From Deltaproteobacteria bacterium HGW-Deltaproteobacteria-15 (GTDB lineage Bacteria; Desulfobacterota; DSM-4660; Desulfatiglandales; HGW-15), in NCBI GenBank assembly GCA_002840535.1, contig PHBH01000002.1, forward strand, positions 1 to 64,000: 64,000 bases of DNA. Direction: 5' to 3'. Positions 8,090 through 17,891 of this stretch are shown one piece after another; positions within the stretch are counted from its first letter, which is position 1, and the number at the start of each line of letters is the position of its first letter. A program made the translations under genes and the position numbers. The notes under the pieces are model-generated. The model was not told the origin of the DNA. It was given only the letters and a program-made list of their open reading frames with translations, and did not search any database.

Positions 8090-9177
8090 TGGCGATCCCG
8101 CTCCAGGTTTTCCAAAAGAAGTGATTTGACCTGTTCGGCCGTCTCCCGGTCCCGCTTGTCCCCGGCCATCAGTTCAAGATAGACCTGCACGGGCGATGCC
8201 CACCAGAAATCTCCCTCCCGACGGGCATCGAAATAGACCGTTTCGTCCTCTGTCTCCACGAACTCCAGATTCGGGAAGCGATCCCCCTGAATCCCGGGAA
8301 TCCTCTCAAGTATGGATTCCAGCCGAGGACAGTATACCGATAGGAGATCACCCCTCGGCATGACGGCATACCGACTGACCGATGAGGTCCCTGCAGCCAC
8401 AAGTGGGAGTCCCAACTCCTGCGACACTCTCAAGAGCAGTTCCTGGACCGTTCCGCTATCCTCTTTGGTCTTGAGAAGTATCCGCTCCCCGATTTTAGGG
8501 GGGACATAGTTGTCACTCAGCTTTTCCAGAAGTCGGTCGGGTTGGAGCACACGGATGCTGTCGTCGCGCGATATAACCAGGTCCTCTTCCAGCGTCTTCA
8601 ACGCCTTCGACACAGTGGAGAGGCTCATCGGTTTTTTACTCCATCGGCTCACGAGAGTGTTTCGGCGGTTGATCTCTGCGCAGACATCCTGAACTGATGG
8701 GTAACCAGAGCGGAGAAGAAAAACCCGCCCTACCATCGAACTATTCTTCCGGTAAATATTCTTGATCGGTGCTGAAGATGTGAAGGGATTTTGAGCCCCG
8801 CTACGGAACACGGACAGTACCCTCGGCACGATCACTACACCGTTTCCGCACAGGTCCAAACCGCTGATCCCCTCTTGCTCCAGTTCCTGCAATTGTCGTT
8901 CACTAAGAAAAGGCGCGAACAATAGTGGTCTGTAGCCTTTTGGGAGCGACAATGTTTTGAGTCGGCTAATCCCGTCCTGAAATGCCTTGGGCGTCGAAAG
9001 GGACTTACACTCGACTGCAAACTTTGCTTTGCTCTTGCCCCAAGATGCTACGACCAGTGCATCGAAACGGCGCTTTTTGCCTGACTCCACTTCCTTTTCC
9101 AGAAGACGAAAAGATAAAGGTGGCAGCGAGACCTGCCCCTTTCGAAGCTTCTCTATCATTTCTCTTTCGGTAGGCAT
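8086..9177 (-). CDS. AbiEi-like antitoxin with nuclease-like N-terminus
   Basis: A 363-residue protein. Residues about 37-58 read RFDALVV…FAVECK, the D…E-x-K pattern of PD-(D/E)XK nuclease folds (D39, E56, K58). Residues about 165-215 look like a winged helix (SVQDVCAEINRR…LSTVSKALKTLEED). The C-terminal segment PVQVYLELMAGDKRDRETAEQVKSLL resembles the end of AbiEi-family antitoxins (QxYLDL…aAe.L). AbiEi proteins repress their own operon by binding inverted repeats. A perfect palindrome overlaps this gene's start codon, and the toxin-like gene follows with a 4-bp overlap. Whether the nuclease-like part is active is unknown. Confidence 0.65.
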   Translation of the reverse strand: MPTEREMIEKLRKGQVSLPPLSFRLLEKEVESGKKRRFDALVVASWGKSKAKFAVECKSLSTPKAFQDGISRLKTLSLPKGYRPLLFAPFLSERQLQELEQEGISGLDLCGNGVVIVPRVLSVFRSGAQNPFTSSAPIKNIYRKNSSMVGRVFLLRSGYPSVQDVCAEINRRNTLVSRWSKKPMSLSTVSKALKTLEEDLVISRDDSIRVLQPDRLLEKLSDNYVPPKIGERILLKTKEDSGTVQELLLRVSQELGLPLVAAGTSSVSRYAVMPRGDLLSVYCPRLESILERIPGIQGDRFPNLEFVETEDETVYFDARREGDFWWASPVQVYLELMAGDKRDRETAEQVKSLLLENLERDRQ

Positions 9178-9213
9178 TTTCCTGTTCTTCCTTATTTTCC
9201 TAAACAGGAAAAT
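9176..9213 (-). promoter_or_regulatory. Palindromic operator of the AbiE-like pair
   Basis: A perfect inverted repeat ATTTTCCT-AAAC-AGGAAAAT lies at 9194-9213. A third half-site ATTTTCCT at 9176-9183 overlaps the ATG. The position directly at the start codon and the multiple half-sites fit autorepression by the AbiEi-like protein, as known for AbiE systems. Confidence 0.65.
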
Positions 9214-9346
9214 ACACCTTTTTAAGAAAACTGCAAATAAATATTATTGATGGGCGGGAGCAAAGGCCAATGCAGTTCCGGTGGGATAGTCAGCTCTCCG
9301 GATTTAACGCGCAACCCCTTGATTGAACCCTTTCGGCCCGCCATTG

Positions 9347-10582
9347 CTACCTCTCTTCCGCCAGCTTCCACTTTCGAAACCATCCCATCGCGTCGGATCC
9401 TCCAAACAAAGCGCGGGCTCGCTCAAGGCGCTGAAGGATGGCAGTCCGTTCCTCATCCTGGAGACCTGCAGCTTTGGCAGCCACGCTCTCAAAGAAACTC
9501 TCTATGCGGCTCGCGAGAGCCCACTGCTCTATGATGTTCAGGATTTGCTCTCGGCTTTCCTTGTGCGCTTGAACGCGCCGCCGCTCGGCTTCCTCACGCT
9601 CCCACTGCTGTCTCTGGATTTCCCACTTCTGCCTTTCGATCTCGGCCTTGCGTTCGGCCTCCTCTACAAGTTCTGCAATCTTGGGAGCAGCTTTTTTGAG
9701 CTCGCGCACGATCGAGTCGAGCTTCGTACTGAGTTCTCCTGCCTTTGCCTCTTTCCATTCCTTCTCCCAGGACACGCCGTAACGCGGCGAGTAGGCTCGA
9801 AGAGCAAGACGTCCGCTCGCCACGTCCCTCATACTGGTCCATTCCCGGTCAAAGTCATGCAGCAGACGTTTGCATTGCAGCAGTGAGTCTACACGGACAT
9901 ATTTTCCCTTGACCCAGCGGAATTCAACCTCTTCCATCATTTCATAAAGCGTCAGACCGATAACCACCTTTCCGATGAAGACCACCGTGGGCCGACTTGG
10001 ACTCCATTTAGGCAAACCATATCTTTGCGCTTTGGCGTCCTCTCGCACGTCAAGATCCGGACGACTGTAACTCTGGGCAAGCACAACGGAGTGCCCCCGG
10101 TCCTCTAGTAGCAAGAAGAGTTGATTCGCGAGTCGGAGGGCGTAATCGATCTGATCTTTTGATGTGAAGACATCCACTACGAGTCGCTTGAACGGCTTAA
10201 GGTATCCCTCTTCGGTGACACGGGACTTCTCGAAGTGCTCCCTTGCGCCGACCAGTACCTCATGCAAGGCAGGCCGTTCTCCCGATGTCTCTTTGGGACG
10301 GGGAGGGCCTGGCTGCGCGACTCGCCGTCGCCTTGGTTTACGCCGAGGCGTCTCCCCTCGCGACCACTCCAGATCGTCTCCGGGTTTTGCCGGTGGAAGT
10401 TCTGGCTTCTGCGGCGCTTTGCCCGCCTTTAGCTGCGACCAGTACCCGTTCGGTGGCCGTGGGACGTTCAAGCGTTCATACACACGAGCGAGAAAACTGG
10501 ACGACACACCATACCGGGCCGCAACCTTTGTCATCGGTTCTGCCCATACCTGCTGATACAACTCCTCTCGTGTGACTGACAT
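9347..10582 (-). CDS. Unknown protein with N-terminal HTH
   Basis: A 411-residue protein. I place the start at the ATG giving MSVTREELYQQVW, because a longer frame would overlap the neighbouring gene. The first 50 residues (ELYQQVWAEPMTKVAARYGV then FLARVYERLNVPRPPNGYW) look like a helix-turn-helix DNA-binding unit of a family I have seen only in uncharacterised proteins. A basic, proline-rich linker follows (about 80-110), then an unassigned domain. A charged coiled coil (about 300-345, rich in E/K/R, e.g. ERQKWEIQRQQWEREE) comes near the end. It lies 7 bp downstream of the next gene and probably shares its transcript. Function unknown. Confidence 0.7.
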   Translation of the reverse strand: MSVTREELYQQVWAEPMTKVAARYGVSSSFLARVYERLNVPRPPNGYWSQLKAGKAPQKPELPPAKPGDDLEWSRGETPRRKPRRRRVAQPGPPRPKETSGERPALHEVLVGAREHFEKSRVTEEGYLKPFKRLVVDVFTSKDQIDYALRLANQLFLLLEDRGHSVVLAQSYSRPDLDVREDAKAQRYGLPKWSPSRPTVVFIGKVVIGLTLYEMMEEVEFRWVKGKYVRVDSLLQCKRLLHDFDREWTSMRDVASGRLALRAYSPRYGVSWEKEWKEAKAGELSTKLDSIVRELKKAAPKIAELVEEAERKAEIERQKWEIQRQQWEREEAERRRVQAHKESREQILNIIEQWALASRIESFFESVAAKAAGLQDEERTAILQRLERARALFGGSDAMGWFRKWKLAEER

Positions 10583-10589
10583 GCAATTG

Positions 10590-11474
10590 CTACTCCTTGC
10601 TAACAGAAGGACCGACAAAATTCCTAATCCGCTGCATCGCATGGGAGACAAGCGCTGCCGTAACACCCATCACCATATTCGCCTCAGCCCTATCAAAGCG
10701 AAAATTTGCCCCTGTTTCACTTGTGTGGTGGGCAAGATGTGTGTACCGTTTGAGTGCTTCTCGCAGGAAAAGCTGTCTTTCTTCCTTTGACATTTCATCC
10801 CTATTTCTCTGATAATGCCGGACGGCCTCCTTTTGAGCAGTCTCTTCATTTAACCCTTTTTCGATACTCTCAAGCGATTTTCTACAGTTTGCCACAGTGT
10901 CGTCGTAACTCCCCGCAAGAAAATGATCTCTAGCCTTCTCCAAGGAGGCAATTGCGTTCTTCAATTCTGCTGGAGAATTTGAATGTGGGACCGGAATTTC
11001 AAACAATAGAAAATCGGCATATCCGATCTGGCGTAAAACATCTGTCCAAGTCTTCCGATTGACGGGTATTGTTAATTGATCCCAAGCCTCCCAATGTTGA
11101 TCATCTTTGTATCCCTCGCCCTTCATGTCGAAACAAAAGAATAGATCTTCCCCCTTTCGGACCTCCTCAAGGGCCTCTATTTGCGCTGGCGTTAGATCGA
11201 GATAAAACGAAATTGAATTTCTGTGAGAATGCGGAAATGTCTGAATTACAATTGGACGCTCAGGAATAGCCTTGCCCAGCAACTTTGTTTTATCATGACT
11301 TCTACCAGCAGACACCTGAGCAATGAGGCCCCTTACTATATACTTCCCATTGTTTGATTCGTTTACCTGGCAAGAAAAGTGAAAAATGAGCCTATACAAA
11401 CCGTATCCTGGGATAGCACTAAACCCGGCTAGACTCAACTCAGCAATGATACGACCTGAATAGTCGATACTCAT
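10590..11474 (-). CDS. Unknown protein, possible HEPN-like C-terminus
   Basis: A 294-residue protein with no catalytic motif that I recognise. The N-terminal half is beta-rich (ISFYLDLTPAQIEALEEVR). The C-terminal half is helical, with SLEKARDHFLAGSYDDTVANCRKSLE and AHHTSE, the look of HEPN/TPR-like helical bundles. It ends 7 bp before the HTH gene and starts 129 bp after the helicase gene, so the two unknown genes may be a distal part of the helicase operon or a separate unit. Confidence 0.65.
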   Translation of the reverse strand: MSIDYSGRIIAELSLAGFSAIPGYGLYRLIFHFSCQVNESNNGKYIVRGLIAQVSAGRSHDKTKLLGKAIPERPIVIQTFPHSHRNSISFYLDLTPAQIEALEEVRKGEDLFFCFDMKGEGYKDDQHWEAWDQLTIPVNRKTWTDVLRQIGYADFLLFEIPVPHSNSPAELKNAIASLEKARDHFLAGSYDDTVANCRKSLESIEKGLNEETAQKEAVRHYQRNRDEMSKEERQLFLREALKRYTHLAHHTSETGANFRFDRAEANMVMGVTAALVSHAMQRIRNFVGPSVSKE

Positions 11475-11603
11475 TTTCTTTCCCTCCGTTGTTACTTCAA
11501 GGCTAATCGCCTTAGGCTGAGGACTAGAATCCGGAGAAGAGCATGATTTTCAGGATGACTTCGCCGCAACACGACTAGAGGGCGGAACGAATCCGGGAAG
11601 TCT

Positions 11604-14474
11604 TCAGCTTCCCTCAGTTCCATTTGAAATCCGCTTTCCATCTTTTGCTTCAAGCCGAAATGCAAGACTCTGTGCGGCCCCTTCTGGGAAAGGGATCCGA
11701 TCTGCCATTCTTTCGGTGGTTCGAAGGTCTGTCTTATAATTCTCCCCCATCAGGACCCTAAACCACCGCTCTCGATCCGTAACCACCCGGTACATCTTTT
11801 CATCCTGGGTCTCTGCAATGAATGGTAAATAGACGTTCAACGGGAGCCCGCAACGTTCAATCTTTGCACCGATCCTGTCGACACGCCCTGTCCTCTGTTC
11901 CAGAGTACTTGGGTTCCAGCAAAGATCGTGATGGATGACATGCCGGCAACATAGGTGGAGATCAACTCCCTCTGCCATCACACTGCTTGCAATGAGGACC
12001 TCAGGATAGAAGGGGGTATTGAAGGTGAGCATTAGTTTCTGCCTCGTTTCCGACTTTACGTCCCCGTTGACCAATCGTACATTCGGAACGAGCCGTTCGG
12101 TCCTTTCTCCCTGGAGTTCATCGAAATTGAAGGTCTTGCCAACCTCCGCCCCAAAGTAGGCGCCGGTTTGTACACTTCCTGCTGCCTTGATGTAGTTTTC
12201 CCGTTCCGCACTTCCGCATTTCTTCTGAAGAAAAGAGAAAAACTCCTCCAATATCCCTTTAAGAGTCTGCCCGGAGCCATCCTTCGTAGTCAGGGCCTGG
12301 TACATGGACTCTTCAGTAAGTCGCTCCTCGCTCAAAGGAAAATAGCGGACAAGGAAGGTCGGGGTCCTTACGTAGCGGCGGACGACGTCCACAAGTTCCC
12401 TATCGTGCATAAGAAGATCAGGATAGCCCTTCAGGATCTCCATGGTGGCATCTTCGCAAGCCTTCCGAATTGGGGAATCCCTGTCGAAGAACCGGACACC
12501 CAGTCTTTCCAGTTCCTCCAGCACGTCGGACTCTCCGCATCTTAGCTTTTTCGCGCCCAAAGTTACCGTATTCCATCGAATGGCTTCAGAAATATGCTGG
12601 CGCAAGCTTCGGCCTGTTGCGATGTAATGGCAGAACACCAGGACTTTCTCTCCAGCTTTCCACGCGTCAATCACTCTCTTGACAGTGCCATCGATTTTCG
12701 GATGCAGCCCTAGGGTTTTTCTCTCCTCGATTGTGAGAAAAGCGTCCAGCCTTTTGAGGTACCATTGGGCAACCTCATCAGTGGCGGTGTTCTTGATTCC
12801 CTCATCATCGGAGTCTAGAACCTCCTCGATGTTCGCCCCCTCTAGTCTTGCCGTACGACGGGTGAGAATAAAGGCTTCGTAGCTCGAAGCAAGGCCCTCG
12901 GCAAATACTGGGCGTGATTCCGGCCTGCAAGCGACCGCCCTGGCCGCAAGAAGAAAAGGCAAAACGTGATTTCCGGATACAGGAATGCCGAATGCGTCGG
13001 TTGCTTCATTCCCTGGAAAGATCGCTTCGCCTATCAACAGCTTTCTCCGTTTGCTTCCGCAAAAAGGCTCGGGCAGCACTTTCGATTTGATGTGCCTGAT
13101 TACCCAGGGGATCAGACTCTCCTCAGCTTCGCGCATCCTTGTCTCGACGCGTCTAAAACACTCTAGAACCCGATTCGCCTGGGTCGTACTTGGAACTCCT
13201 TTCGACACGCCTTCCCACCACCTCGCCACGTCATTGACCGGTTTCCCATCGATGGATACATCCTCCTTCCTCAGGTGGCCCCAAGCATAATCCAGGCTCA
13301 TCGCGGCTTCCTGAGCCGCATCGAGCCTGGCGCGCAGGCGAGAGACTGTCTCTCGGAAAGTCTGCTTCCCTCCTGCCGGGGATGCCTTGACATTCCATGC
13401 GATCCCCTCAAACCTCTCCAGGACGGAGCAGAGTTCATGATGACCCAACTGAAACGGAGTTGCGGTCATAAAAAGCATCCGTTCGAACACACCCCCGAGA
13501 GCACCCTTTATCTCCTCTGCATCACCTTCAGCATCAGGCACCTGAAACAATGACGCCAGCCGTGTCCTGGCGTTTTTGAGATGATGAGCTTCATCAAGGA
13601 CAAGCAGAGGCAAATTGAAGTTCAGGTTTTTCAGACATATATGCCACAGACTCCTAAGTTCTTGATTCAGCACTCTCCGGGCTTCCACTACCCTTTCTTC
13701 ATAGGTCTTGCTTTGCCTATACGGTATACCCTTTAGCGCCTCGTAGACACTCTCAGCTTTGATTTCACGTAGTGTCTTTATGATCGTATTTGGCACAGGA
13801 TCATCGTCGTTTTCAGCGTTCTTGTCTCGTTCTGGATCAATGCCGAACCGGCGCATCGTCTTCAACCAATTCTCAGGATCTGTTTCAAGCAATCTCTCCC
13901 AAAGGTCCGGAGCCTTGGTATCGACCCATGATGACATTAGAAGCTTTCCTAAGACCCTGCAAAGTGCCCGACGCAACAATCGAGTATCTCGACGATGGAA
14001 TAGAGACCTCTGGACAAGTGCGAGCTTCACCCAGGGATCTGTCAGGCCTGCGCTCATTGCACCATGGGTCAGGAATATGATCGAGCAGCGTCGGTCCGGA
14101 GGGTCATCAATCAGCTTGAGGAAATCCACCCCCCGCTCGGCATGGCCGCTCTTCAGCAGGATTGCCATATCCTCAGGGAGGCATCTCTCTTTGAAAAGTT
14201 CGAAGTCCCGGGGCCACTTCTCCCTTAGGGACGAGGGGACCATCACAACCACCGGTCTCATTTGTTTGTCTGCCAACGCAACTGAAACGGCCACTGCCAA
14301 CGCGACAAACGTTTTCCCCATACCTACTTCATCGGCCAGGATGATGCCGGGTTGAGATTGCAGTCTGCCCAGAAGATCGCGTGCCGTTCGATCCTGACGA
14401 TTGGCATCTGCAGAGGATATCCGGCTCTCCACGTGGAGATTAATGCTGTCGCAGTAGTTGTAAGTCCAGCTCAT
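11604..14474 (-). CDS. SNF2/DEAH-type helicase (defence)
   Basis: A 956-residue superfamily 2 ATPase of the SNF2/RapA kind. Walker A is ADEVGMGKT (about residue 47-55), the DEAH box is VLDEAHHLK (about 291-299), motif III is FMTATPFQL, and the C-terminal lobe has ASSVMAEGVDL and EQRTGRVDRIG (about 860-870). An insertion of roughly 180 residues between motifs I and II is unusually long. Such enzymes translocate on double-stranded DNA. The gene overlaps the upstream phospholipase D-like gene by 4 bp (ATGA), so the two proteins are probably made together and may act in one complex. Confidence 0.88.
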   Translation of the reverse strand: MSWTYNYCDSINLHVESRISSADANRQDRTARDLLGRLQSQPGIILADEVGMGKTFVALAVAVSVALADKQMRPVVVMVPSSLREKWPRDFELFKERCLPEDMAILLKSGHAERGVDFLKLIDDPPDRRCSIIFLTHGAMSAGLTDPWVKLALVQRSLFHRRDTRLLRRALCRVLGKLLMSSWVDTKAPDLWERLLETDPENWLKTMRRFGIDPERDKNAENDDDPVPNTIIKTLREIKAESVYEALKGIPYRQSKTYEERVVEARRVLNQELRSLWHICLKNLNFNLPLLVLDEAHHLKNARTRLASLFQVPDAEGDAEEIKGALGGVFERMLFMTATPFQLGHHELCSVLERFEGIAWNVKASPAGGKQTFRETVSRLRARLDAAQEAAMSLDYAWGHLRKEDVSIDGKPVNDVARWWEGVSKGVPSTTQANRVLECFRRVETRMREAEESLIPWVIRHIKSKVLPEPFCGSKRRKLLIGEAIFPGNEATDAFGIPVSGNHVLPFLLAARAVACRPESRPVFAEGLASSYEAFILTRRTARLEGANIEEVLDSDDEGIKNTATDEVAQWYLKRLDAFLTIEERKTLGLHPKIDGTVKRVIDAWKAGEKVLVFCHYIATGRSLRQHISEAIRWNTVTLGAKKLRCGESDVLEELERLGVRFFDRDSPIRKACEDATMEILKGYPDLLMHDRELVDVVRRYVRTPTFLVRYFPLSEERLTEESMYQALTTKDGSGQTLKGILEEFFSFLQKKCGSAERENYIKAAGSVQTGAYFGAEVGKTFNFDELQGERTERLVPNVRLVNGDVKSETRQKLMLTFNTPFYPEVLIASSVMAEGVDLHLCCRHVIHHDLCWNPSTLEQRTGRVDRIGAKIERCGLPLNVYLPFIAETQDEKMYRVVTDRERWFRVLMGENYKTDLRTTERMADRIPFPEGAAQSLAFRLEAKDGKRISNGTEGS

Positions 14475-16534
14475 GCTAATGCCTCCAAGAAGGCTTCTTC
14501 AGTGTAGCGCTTCAGGCTCGGGATAGATTCCAAGGACCTATCTATCACTTGGGTTTTCAGTTCTTTGACGATATTTCGGATCTCCTGTTTTAGGATGGCA
14601 GGGTCAAGAGAGCCGGGTGTCGATGCCGGCTTTACTCTTGAGAGCTCCAGCGCAAGTTCAGCAAGGAGAAAGACCTTTTCTTCTTCTGATCTGCCTTCTT
14701 TCAATATGGCTTCAGCAACGGCTCTCACGCCCACAGGCCCATACAGTCTCCAATGAAGATTGGCCATTGTTGGGAAAGGTCGTTCAAGCCTGTCTCTAAG
14801 GCCCGTGAGGGCGCGGGAAATGCGCCGGGTTCGCTGGAGAAGGAATGCAGATGTATCTACCCTCTTGTGCGGATCACCGATTTGATCAACCCCTGGCGTC
14901 GGGCCATTCTTCCTGGACAGCCATCCCTTCATGGCCTGGTGGAGAGGCCTTGCGGAGGTAAGAATATCGATCAGCACTTCCAACGGCAGTTCCCTGAGCT
15001 CATCCGGTGGGGGGAGATCTGTGGGCAATGAAATATTTACAGGCAACCACGCCTCGCCTGCTGAATCAGTCCATCTGACAGAGAATCCTGACGGTGGTCT
15101 CTTATGAGCCCAAGCGAGGAGGATATTTGCAGGAGAGCCACTTCCTACCCACTCTTGCTCGCTATAAAAAACTTGGTGAGAATCCTCAATCAGGATTTCC
15201 CACCCCTTGGGAGGTGCACCAAGTAGTTCCAGTTCGACCTGATGCTTTCCATCTTTGTCTGCCGAGTAGATCGCCGCTCCGAATGCGGCGGGAAGCAGTA
15301 CTACGCCCGAAGATGCCTGGTCACCATCCTGAATGGGATCCCATTTGAGTTGTGCATCTCCATCAAAGGGTCTGGCCGGGGGAAAGCTGTGTCTTAATGC
15401 CTTGAATAGAGAGCGGTCGGAGTCGTATCGAGCGAGATATACAAGATTTGCCTCCAGATTGGGGGCCTTTCTGATGCCGTATCCGGCACTGGTGAAATTG
15501 CTTGAGCCGACCATGTACGCTACCCAGGATGCATTGCTCATCCATAACGCTTTCGCGTGAAGGGGTCTGGTTCCTTCCAGTTGCAGTTGTCGAATTTCCG
15601 TTGACACACCCGGCCGATTCGAGGGTCCTGCTTTCAACAGGTTCTCAGGGGCACGTATTCGCATTGTCTCTTCCCCTTCGATCTTCTCGGCAACCAAATC
15701 AAATGTGACAGTTGCCTCCCCCCGTTGCCTGAGCAATCCCCAAAGCTCCTTTGCAGGACGATTAGGACCGATCCCCTCGTCAAAAAAAGGACTGACCACC
15801 TCCGCTAAATCAGGGGGTGAACCGGGAGGCCAGAGGCTTCGGAGCTGTTCGAAGGCGCTCGGCCTGCCGGGGCCTGTTAACACCGCTGCAATGCCGATTT
15901 CTCCTGATCGTCTTCTCGTCTCCAGGGTTCCCCATGTTTGGACCGTGGCGCTAGCCTTGTCGAGCAGAGCCTGCAGGCGACCGACGGCCGGGTTCACCTT
16001 TGTATGCCTTGGGTTCACATAAGTGGCAGCCTCTCGCAGGAAATCTATAATCCCTTTCAGGCATTCTGTCGGGGCCTCTTTCATGCCAGGTTGGAATTCA
16101 AGGATCCCAAAGATTTCCTGATTTCTTCGGTATCCATCGTCCGTCAGGTTTGCCGAGGTAACGATCACTCGGACAAACTCACTCCAATGAAGAAGCGATA
16201 CCTTTGCGTGGAGGAAACCGCTTCCGAGCCGGGCAGAGAGGAGATCCCACCTGAGGCTCCGGAAACCCTTGCAGTGGTTCTGGTCAACCAATGCAGCTGC
16301 ACAAATGACTTGAGAGAGTTTTTCCTCCCGCTCCACCAGATACAGTGGCCCGTCCTCTGCAGGATGGGTCTCAAGCCCCAGAAAACGGCCCAGGCATTCC
16401 TCTTCAAAAAAGACAGGGGAAAAGGTGAAGGTAGTGGCAATGCACCCAACCGGATCCCCTGCAGCATCCGGAGGCTCCCAAGCGGCGAGCAGTTTCCCAT
16501 ACCCCTGCTTCTTCTCACTGTTATTCTTCCCCAT
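14471..16534 (-). CDS. Phospholipase D-like nuclease
   Basis: A 687-residue protein with two PLD half-sites: GFLHAKVSLL with VTSANLTDDGYRRNQE (about residues 107-140) and PLHAKALWM with VGSSNFTSAGYG (about 325-352). The His, Lys and Asn residues of the two HxK…N motifs are present. PLD-fold enzymes of this kind in defence loci are usually nucleases, cutting through a phosphohistidine intermediate. The C-terminal 250 residues are helical and unassigned. It overlaps the helicase gene by 4 bp and the upstream unknown gene by 14 bp. The pair may form a translocating nuclease. Confidence 0.82.
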   Translation of the reverse strand: MGKNNSEKKQGYGKLLAAWEPPDAAGDPVGCIATTFTFSPVFFEEECLGRFLGLETHPAEDGPLYLVEREEKLSQVICAAALVDQNHCKGFRSLRWDLLSARLGSGFLHAKVSLLHWSEFVRVIVTSANLTDDGYRRNQEIFGILEFQPGMKEAPTECLKGIIDFLREAATYVNPRHTKVNPAVGRLQALLDKASATVQTWGTLETRRRSGEIGIAAVLTGPGRPSAFEQLRSLWPPGSPPDLAEVVSPFFDEGIGPNRPAKELWGLLRQRGEATVTFDLVAEKIEGEETMRIRAPENLLKAGPSNRPGVSTEIRQLQLEGTRPLHAKALWMSNASWVAYMVGSSNFTSAGYGIRKAPNLEANLVYLARYDSDRSLFKALRHSFPPARPFDGDAQLKWDPIQDGDQASSGVVLLPAAFGAAIYSADKDGKHQVELELLGAPPKGWEILIEDSHQVFYSEQEWVGSGSPANILLAWAHKRPPSGFSVRWTDSAGEAWLPVNISLPTDLPPPDELRELPLEVLIDILTSARPLHQAMKGWLSRKNGPTPGVDQIGDPHKRVDTSAFLLQRTRRISRALTGLRDRLERPFPTMANLHWRLYGPVGVRAVAEAILKEGRSEEEKVFLLAELALELSRVKPASTPGSLDPAILKQEIRNIVKELKTQVIDRSLESIPSLKRYTEEAFLEALA

Positions 16535-17849
16535 GGACCATCCCCAGATCTTTTATGAACGACCAAAGAGGTCGAGTCCGATACGCGTTCACATACCTGC
16601 CATCATGACTGCCACCCTCGTAGCGGAGATAGCCGGGTCGAATTACTACGCTGCCATCATCAAAACGCTCGAACCATGGATTCTTCCCGTTTGGGGGTTT
16701 TTGCATCTGGATTCTCCGATGATGATCGATCAGGCTGACGACCCATGTCTCAGCGCTTCCTCTCGCTGACACTTCTGCGAATTGTTCCTGAAACCGATAC
16801 GTCTCTCCGAACGGAGAAAGGAGGTCCGCAACAGCCGGGAAAAGATCAGGCAGGAGTTGACTCGCTTTTTGAACGCCTGCCCTTTTGCTAAGATCCGCGG
16901 GGGAGGTTTTCCCTCGTGTCTTCGTCATCTCGTAAAGACAGTCTTCGAAGGCGTCTTGAAGCAGTCTGGCGAATCTTTCATATGCTTGGATAGCCTTCAA
17001 CAAGCTCCTTAAATCGCCACCAGTCTCCGTGATGAGTCCTGAATGGAAGTCCCCCTCAGATTTCCCACTCTCAACCACTTCCCTGCACAGACTCTCCCCT
17101 GTTTTTGAGGCCATGAAGCGAATGATCTCGGACCTGTACCCGGACGTTCCACGTATCAGCGAATCAATGATTACTTGGGCCTCCCCCCGTTCGAACCGAT
17201 AGGGCGCCAGATGGTCCCGGAAAAAATTCCATCCTTGCCAAGCAGTCGATCTGGCAACAGCACCCTTCTCTATGCCATCCTCAATGGCAGATCGAAGCAT
17301 GTCTCTAAATGCTCGGCCAGGCCCTGCCTTTGAATCAAAGAAACCCGTCAACCGTTGTTCATTGGCCCAAGTTAGAACTAGATTGTACCCGGTTTCGCCC
17401 AGCCGACCGTCTCGTACGATATCCAGTTCGTCAGCCAAGACACGGTAGACGCCATGAAACCCGAAAACGGAAGGAGTTTTCAGGTAACGACGGGCCGATA
17501 GGGGCACTCCCTCGTCAATCGCCGAGGTTGCCTTATCAACGCCGGGTAGCCCCCTGATCTCTTCTCGCGTGCCTCTGAGAGTACGAACTAACCCTTCAAC
17601 CAGATACCATTCGAAAACCTGCCAGGGAGGGCTGACCCCGTCTTTGGCCACTGCATCATCATCGAAATCGCAGCAGACTGCGCTAGCCACAGCCATGGCC
17701 GTCAGGAAACGAGGATGAGACTGCCTCTCCCGAACACCTGGGGCGAGGCGAACACCTAGGGAATCAGCGATTGCATACACCCCAAGTGGATCTATGCTTC
17801 CTTCACTCGATGTCTCAGGGTCGGCTTCTGTAAGCAATGGCAAGAGCAT
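16521..17849 (-). CDS. Unknown 442-residue protein of the helicase operon
   Basis: A mixed alpha/beta protein without a recognised domain. I chose the ATG at 17847-17849 because GGAGGT lies 5 nt before it; an in-frame GTG 12 nt upstream falls inside that ribosome binding site. Residues such as FEWYLVEGLVRTL and SVFGFHGVYRVLADELDIV look like a helical, possibly winged-helix region in the N-terminal third. The end overlaps the PLD gene by 14 bp and the nuclease-like gene lies 42 bp upstream, so it is part of the same unit. Its tight linkage to the helicase and PLD genes suggests a specificity or assembly subunit (inference only). Confidence 0.75.
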   Translation of the reverse strand: MLLPLLTEADPETSSEGSIDPLGVYAIADSLGVRLAPGVRERQSHPRFLTAMAVASAVCCDFDDDAVAKDGVSPPWQVFEWYLVEGLVRTLRGTREEIRGLPGVDKATSAIDEGVPLSARRYLKTPSVFGFHGVYRVLADELDIVRDGRLGETGYNLVLTWANEQRLTGFFDSKAGPGRAFRDMLRSAIEDGIEKGAVARSTAWQGWNFFRDHLAPYRFERGEAQVIIDSLIRGTSGYRSEIIRFMASKTGESLCREVVESGKSEGDFHSGLITETGGDLRSLLKAIQAYERFARLLQDAFEDCLYEMTKTRGKTSPADLSKRAGVQKASQLLPDLFPAVADLLSPFGETYRFQEQFAEVSARGSAETWVVSLIDHHRRIQMQKPPNGKNPWFERFDDGSVVIRPGYLRYEGGSHDGRYVNAYRTRPLWSFIKDLGMVHGEE

Positions 17850-17891
17850 TCTTACCTCCACTCAGTTACTATGGGGCCCTCTCAAGTCTTA

